Assembly: GCA_018136815.1 (NCBI GenBank)
Contig: CM030931.1
Location: forward strand, 9,421,829 to 9,485,828
Length of the DNA stretch: 64,000 bases
Origin: Isochrysis galbana
Lineage: Eukaryota > Haptophyta > Isochrysidales > Isochrysidaceae
Reading direction: 5' to 3'
The notes beneath the pieces are model-generated. The model made no database searches. It saw only the letters and a list, made by a program, of their open reading frames with translations, and had not been told where the DNA came from. Positions 60,001 to 64,000 of the stretch are shown in pieces; the stretch's first letter is position 1; each line of letters begins with the position of its first letter. The position numbers were made by a program, and so were the translations under genes.

Positions 60001-61245
60001 AAAGTTGCATATTGAGTGAGTGTGTGCCTGTGCGCCTAAGCTTAAGCTTGTGAATGTTGTAAATCGTAGATGTAACAATGTGCGAGAGAGCAAGCGGCGG
60101 AAAGTAACGGTTGAGTTTTTTTTAGGCTTCGTAGAGGAGACGCGTTGCGGATAGTACCTGCGGCACGAAAAAAAACGACAAGTTGTGAGAAGTTTCACGA
60201 GAAGTTTGGGTCGTCCGCTACAAGATTCCCGCAAGTTTGGCGAAGAAGTTTGGGCGCGTTTTGCTAGAAGTATTGACCTGAGCCTAATGGCGACGTCTTC
60301 AGAAGACTTCACGCAGTTTCAACGCCATTTGCTGCGAGGCAAAGGGCAAGCGATTCATCAGGAGTCCCCAGAATGCATTTCGTGCCAGTCACCGCCACTC
60401 CGCCTGCAACCGTGTGAATGAGTTGAAGCATCCGCGTGGCCGACATGGGCGTACAGAGGCCGATCGGCCGTGCACGCACGAGCGGCGCCTTCGGCGGTAC
60501 CGGCCAAAACTGAGAGACGGCTGGTCTGTGCGCGGCACCGGCGGCGTCGGCGCATGCAGCCCCTCGCGCGCTCCAAACAACTTTTTCAGCCAGAGGGCGT
60601 GCGTGCTCACCGACAAGTGTTCGTCGTGTTGGCATCACCTCCTCAGCCCAAAACTTTTTTGAAGGCCGATCGGCCGTGCACGCGCAAGCGGTCACTCGGC
60701 GTTACCCGCCTGATTGGACTACTGGCATCGCTCAATGCAATTCTAGTCCTCTTGATCGGCCTAAGTAAGATCCCGCCATTTTCGTTTCAACTTTTAACAC
60801 GCATGCAGTACACAATACAAATACACGATCAAGGCATGGTCCTCATGACGCCCTGCCATACGCACTAACTGCTATCTACTAGATAGGCCAAGGAATGCAA
60901 CGTGCTCGACGCTCGACGCGCCTCCGCACACACACAGCAAACATGGTATGGCATGATTCAGGCCCATGCATGCGCTACACTCTCTCCCACATACACATGC
61001 ACACACCACGCGTGAGCGCACATCAAGCAAGATGCAACATTCCGCGCTTGTACTCGTAGCCAATTTGCATGCCCCAAAACATCCATGCCGCATCTGCTAG
61101 ACGTTCTCACCACATTCCACAAGGTGATCCAAAACAGATGGCGTGATACACAAAAGTATGGCTATAGCCGTAATGGAGGCCGATGCAGCTTCGATGTGCA
61201 AACGAATTGTGTGGCTCTTCAGTTCCTTCACCTCCACCGCCAGCG
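60001..61245. other. intergenic; GGCCGATCGGCC-containing direct repeats
   Basis: AGGCCGATCGGCCGTGCACG occurs at 60457 and again at 60663, each followed by GC-rich GCxGTACC/GTTACCCGCC sequence. The rest (60780-61245) contains CACACA-rich sequence. No gene supported. Confidence 0.45.
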
Positions 61246-61620
61246 TCATTCACGCATAGCTCGGTCTAAGCCCTTACCCTCTTGCTCACCCGCAGTGGCA
61301 GAGGCAAGGACCGTATCCGCATGACTAGCGTCTGCGTCGCCGCCATCAGCTCGTGTCATTGTTTGAGGTTTCACAGCATCCTGCTGCTCGCGCCTTAGCC
61401 GTTGTGCAAAGGAGCGGCGGTCAGCATATGGTTGCACTGGTGACGGGGCGAGGGGAAAGCGCAAGGGGTCTGAGAACTCCCAACCACTTTCAGGCTTTGA
61501 AAGGTTGGCTCGTTGCTTGGTCCAGTGCGGCAAGCACTGCTCATACGGCGTCGTGAGGGCAAGTTCGACAAATGGCTCCGCAACCTGACGACGTGCATCC
61601 AGGTCGAGGAGTGGTAAGCT
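61246..61620 (-). CDS. coding-like exon downstream of the MFS gene
   Basis: One frame reads LPLLDLDARRQVAEPFVELA, then LTTPYEQCLPHWTKQRANL and ADRRSFAQRLRREQQDAV, ending at TGA 61246. It looks protein-coding and lies on the same strand as the transporter. A further protein-like piece (VAEVGLNYNPLLLSYIRIVF) lies at about 61690-61745. I could not connect these in phase to the transporter exons, so they may be a separate gene or its C-terminal extension. No family is recognised. Confidence 0.35.
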   Translation of the reverse strand, partial: SLPLLDLDARRQVAEPFVELALTTPYEQCLPHWTKQRANLSKPESGWEFSDPLRFPLAPSPVQPYADRRSFAQRLRREQQDAVKPQTMTRADGGDADASHADTVLASATAGEQEGKGLDRAMRE

Positions 61621-61794
61621 ACTATAAGTCAGCGATCAATGGCATTGGAGCGTTATGCCGTCAAGCCACACGGTTGTCCCTCACCATTGAAGCTCTCAAA
61701 TACAATTCGAATGTAGCTCAATAGTAGTGGATTGTAATTGAGCCCCACCTCAGCCACCTGCTAAACAGGCATCGCTTCAGCTATTCGGGCTTAC

Positions 61795-63740
61795 CTTGCA
61801 CTCAATGAGACTTGCATGACCGCATCGATGACACACTCGAGTACCCGCGCGAAGACTCCAAAACGGGTGTAGACCAGAACCCACAGCCCATGGTCGATTC
61901 GCCCCAGGGCGCCACATAGGAAATGCTCCACAAGAGGGACGTGGGCAGGCGTGTAGCGTGACGACAGTCTCATTCTGCAAAGATGAGGAGATGATATACC
62001 CCCGTGAAAACTTGGCATAATCCGCAAACATGATCGACGACATTGAGACCGCTGCGATGGCTCCCAGTATGGCTAATAGTGTGTGAACGCCAAACCAGCC
62101 GCGCCGAGCGAGCAGCACAGGAAATGTTCGAAAGAAGATGATTGAAGACGTGAAGCCGATGGCTGATAGGAGAGACGAGAGGACAGCTGCACCTTCCTTG
62201 CCGAAGTCGAGCGCGAAGATGGCAGTTGGGAGAGACGTTGGAATGGCAATGGTGGCTCCTGCTGCCGCTGCTATGGCGGTCTTTGTGCGTGCGGATAGCC
62301 TCAACAGTGTAGGCAAATCCGCTTCATGATGCGACGGCCCTAGCGGTGGGGCAGGTGATGCCAGCGGCGGTTGCCCCAAGATACCGTTTGCAAAAGAAAA
62401 GCGGCTTGCAACCGAAGATAGCGTCGAGAAGGTGGCACTAGTTGAGAAGGTGGCCGTCATCAAGTCAGCAGGCGGCTGTCCCACGCGTGGCGCATTAGGC
62501 TCTGCTAGCGCAAGCGCGGCCCAGCAGGCGATGTTCAAACAGTAAAGCAAAGTGATCATAAGGGCCTTGTCGAGCTGCGATGCCGCATCGTATGCCACAG
62601 ATCCGCCCAGCAAGGCTGCAACATAGGAGAACACATACGTGCGGTACCTACCCTCACACTCCGAGGATGCTAAGCATACAATGCCTCGTCGCGGTAGCCG
62701 CTGTGGAGTCGACACGAGTGGACGCGGTCGTGTGCGATCCAGAAGATGATTGCCTCCGTCGAGCAGCCGAGGTGCAGCAGCCGCGGCCGCCGCGGCGCTT
62801 CTCATTGCAGAGGTTATCACCGCGCCCGTGCCGGACATCGCCCCGTCGGTCGTTGCGAATACCACTCTGGCTCCTGCGTTCCCAGTTGTCCCCGCTGCGG
62901 CAGCCACCGCAGCCTCTACAGCGGGCACTTGACTTGAACTCCCCATATCGGTCAAGTATTTCGTCACGTGCGCACTGTACTCGATTATAGGCGTGAAGGC
63001 GAGGTATGTGATACACATTGCCCAGAAAACCCACCGACGAGCAAATCGACGGAAGAGTGGGCGAAGCCGGAGCCGCACGGGTTGGCGACTCAAATAAGGC
63101 GAGTTGGTCTCCCGCATTGCCGCGCCAGCAGCAAAGGATGGACGCGTCCAGAGCAATGGATTGGCGGCAGTCAAGAGGCGTGACGCACTGGATGAGAAGG
63201 CCGAGCCAACCACTGAAAAACCGTTGGTTTTCATATGGGGCCGGTCAAGATCCCGAACACCTTCAGCAAAATCCTCGGCGGACTGTAGGTGCAAGTGGGA
63301 TGTTGGTTCCCGCTGGATAGGTGGAATGTCCGCAGTAGTGGCGCGGGCAACAGTGGGCCGTTCGACGAGGACGGTAGAGCACAGCAGCAAGAGCCCAAGG
63401 CCTCCAATCGCACATGCACCGAAGGGTAGGTAAAACGGAAGCCCCGATGCATCCTCATGGGAGAAAAGGCGAGGTTGCCATGCGTACGAGGCGAGCAAAT
63501 AGCCCGTCTGTAGTCAGTGTAGAAAGTTGGGGTGAACGTTCAGTTGAGATAGGGCAGCACTAGGGATCATGTCGTTGTGAGGTGCTCTAGAATGAAATGG
63601 CACTGCCGCACCTGAAATGCAGACATGATAGCACCCCACACGCGTCCATAATAGTTGCGACCGAACCATGTTCCCACAAATGGGAGCGTTGTGGACGTTG
63701 CCATCGCGGAGAAGAGGCGAAGGGCTGCCCAAGCAAAGTA
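61795..63740 (-). CDS. MFS transporter, SLC37/GlpT-like (partial, 5' end off window)
   Basis: Exons 63740-63612, 63507-62000 and 61974-61795 join in phase. The first has FAWAALRLFSAMATSTTLPF and GTWFGRNYYGRVWGAIMSAF, the N-half MFS loop signature (NWFG---RG---G). It is followed by TGYLLASYAWQP and a TM helix (ACAIGGLGLLLLCSTVLV). A long Ser/Ala-rich cytoplasmic loop precedes FARRWVFWAMCITYLAFTP, YVFSYVAALLGGSVAYDAAS and LDFGKEGAAVLSSLLSAIGF, the last matching the GKE/GKDGAA helix of phosphate-ester antiporters. Substrate is unknown. The acceptor before 63740 shows that earlier exons lie beyond or near the window edge. The last exon (VPLVEHFLCGALGRIDHGLW, VYTRFGVFARVLECVIDAVM) is not a usual MFS tail and its connection is tentative. 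Confidence 0.7.
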
Positions 63741-64000
63741 CTGAGAGATAGGTGGAGGCAACTTTCGTCAACAGATTCGGTGTCTCCCTCGAAGCCCAGT
63801 CAGGCTGACCAACGATGGACATGGTCTGGGAATGTGAAAGCACGCTTAAATCTTAGGCCGCAGCAGGAAAGTGCGATCCAGAACACTGCCAAGCAACATG
63901 CCACCTATTGTGATGTCGCCACAGTACTTCACGCACCTGGACATTCAAGCTACCTGGATAGAGGCAGAATGCAGACGAAGCTAAAATGATGACTGTGATC
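63741..64000. other. upstream intron/exon region of the MFS gene
   Basis: Presumably intron plus small 5' exons of the transporter. I cannot place them with confidence. Confidence 0.35.

Overview
This is a nuclear segment of a flagellated, intron-rich, TE-rich eukaryote, most likely a microalga. The evidence is spliceosomal introns (GT..AG, mostly with G at +5), a giant ASH/MSP-type (ciliary) protein gene, an NF-YC subunit, a GT31 galactosyltransferase, and copia, LINE, hAT and DDE_1 transposon remains. The DDE_1 fragment (QPIDRGFGR motif) recalls algal transposases as I remember them, which fits a haptophyte, cryptophyte or stramenopile alga; I cannot name the lineage from sequence alone. 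Two runs of exactly 100 N (29001-29100, 54101-54200) are scaffold gaps. Mono-, di- and trinucleotide runs (poly-G/C, GA/CT, AGT) are common.

Layout. 1-2.5 kb: no gene seen, one 130-bp direct repeat. 2.5-4.4 kb (-): TLC-domain membrane protein, 6 exons. 4.4-7 kb: inverted and direct repeats, one ankyrin-coding exon, a LINE 5' fragment. 7.1-9.7 kb (-): GT31 beta-1,3-galactosyltransferase-like protein, 6 exons reconstructed in phase. 9.9-12.6 kb: a TA-flanked MITE inside an AGT microsatellite, then a LINE ORF1 copy interrupted by a hAT-like MITE. 13.7-18.2 kb (+): C2H2 plus fibronectin-III protein. 18.7-23.2 kb: LINE fragments and one internally deleted LINE, with tandem ~172-bp monomers upstream of its ORF1. 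23.6-27.9 kb (-): IGHMBP2/SMUBP-2-like SF1B helicase, 7 exons, 1022 aa. 28.1-33.7 kb: copia fragments, acidic coiled-coil gene truncated by a gap, decayed DDE_1 transposase. 33.7-52.3 kb (+): one giant ASH/MSP-type gene with a 9.2-kb exon. 53 kb (-): leucine-rich-repeat 3' exon. 54.7-56.4 kb (+): NF-YC homologue. 57.8-58.5 kb (+): AT-rich intronless aspartyl/asparaginyl beta-hydroxylase domain, a horizontal-transfer candidate. 58.5-59.2 kb (-): orphan. 59.5-60 kb: hAT transposase C-terminus. 61.2-64 kb (-): MFS (SLC37/GlpT-like) transporter, 5' end outside the window.

The host genes are unrelated single-copy loci (lipid/membrane, Golgi glycosylation, nucleic-acid helicase, transcription factor, cilium, transport) with no operon-like organisation. 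Transposon debris fills most of the space between them. All exon boundaries were inferred by eye from splice signals, reading phase and family motifs; no alignment or RNA data were available.
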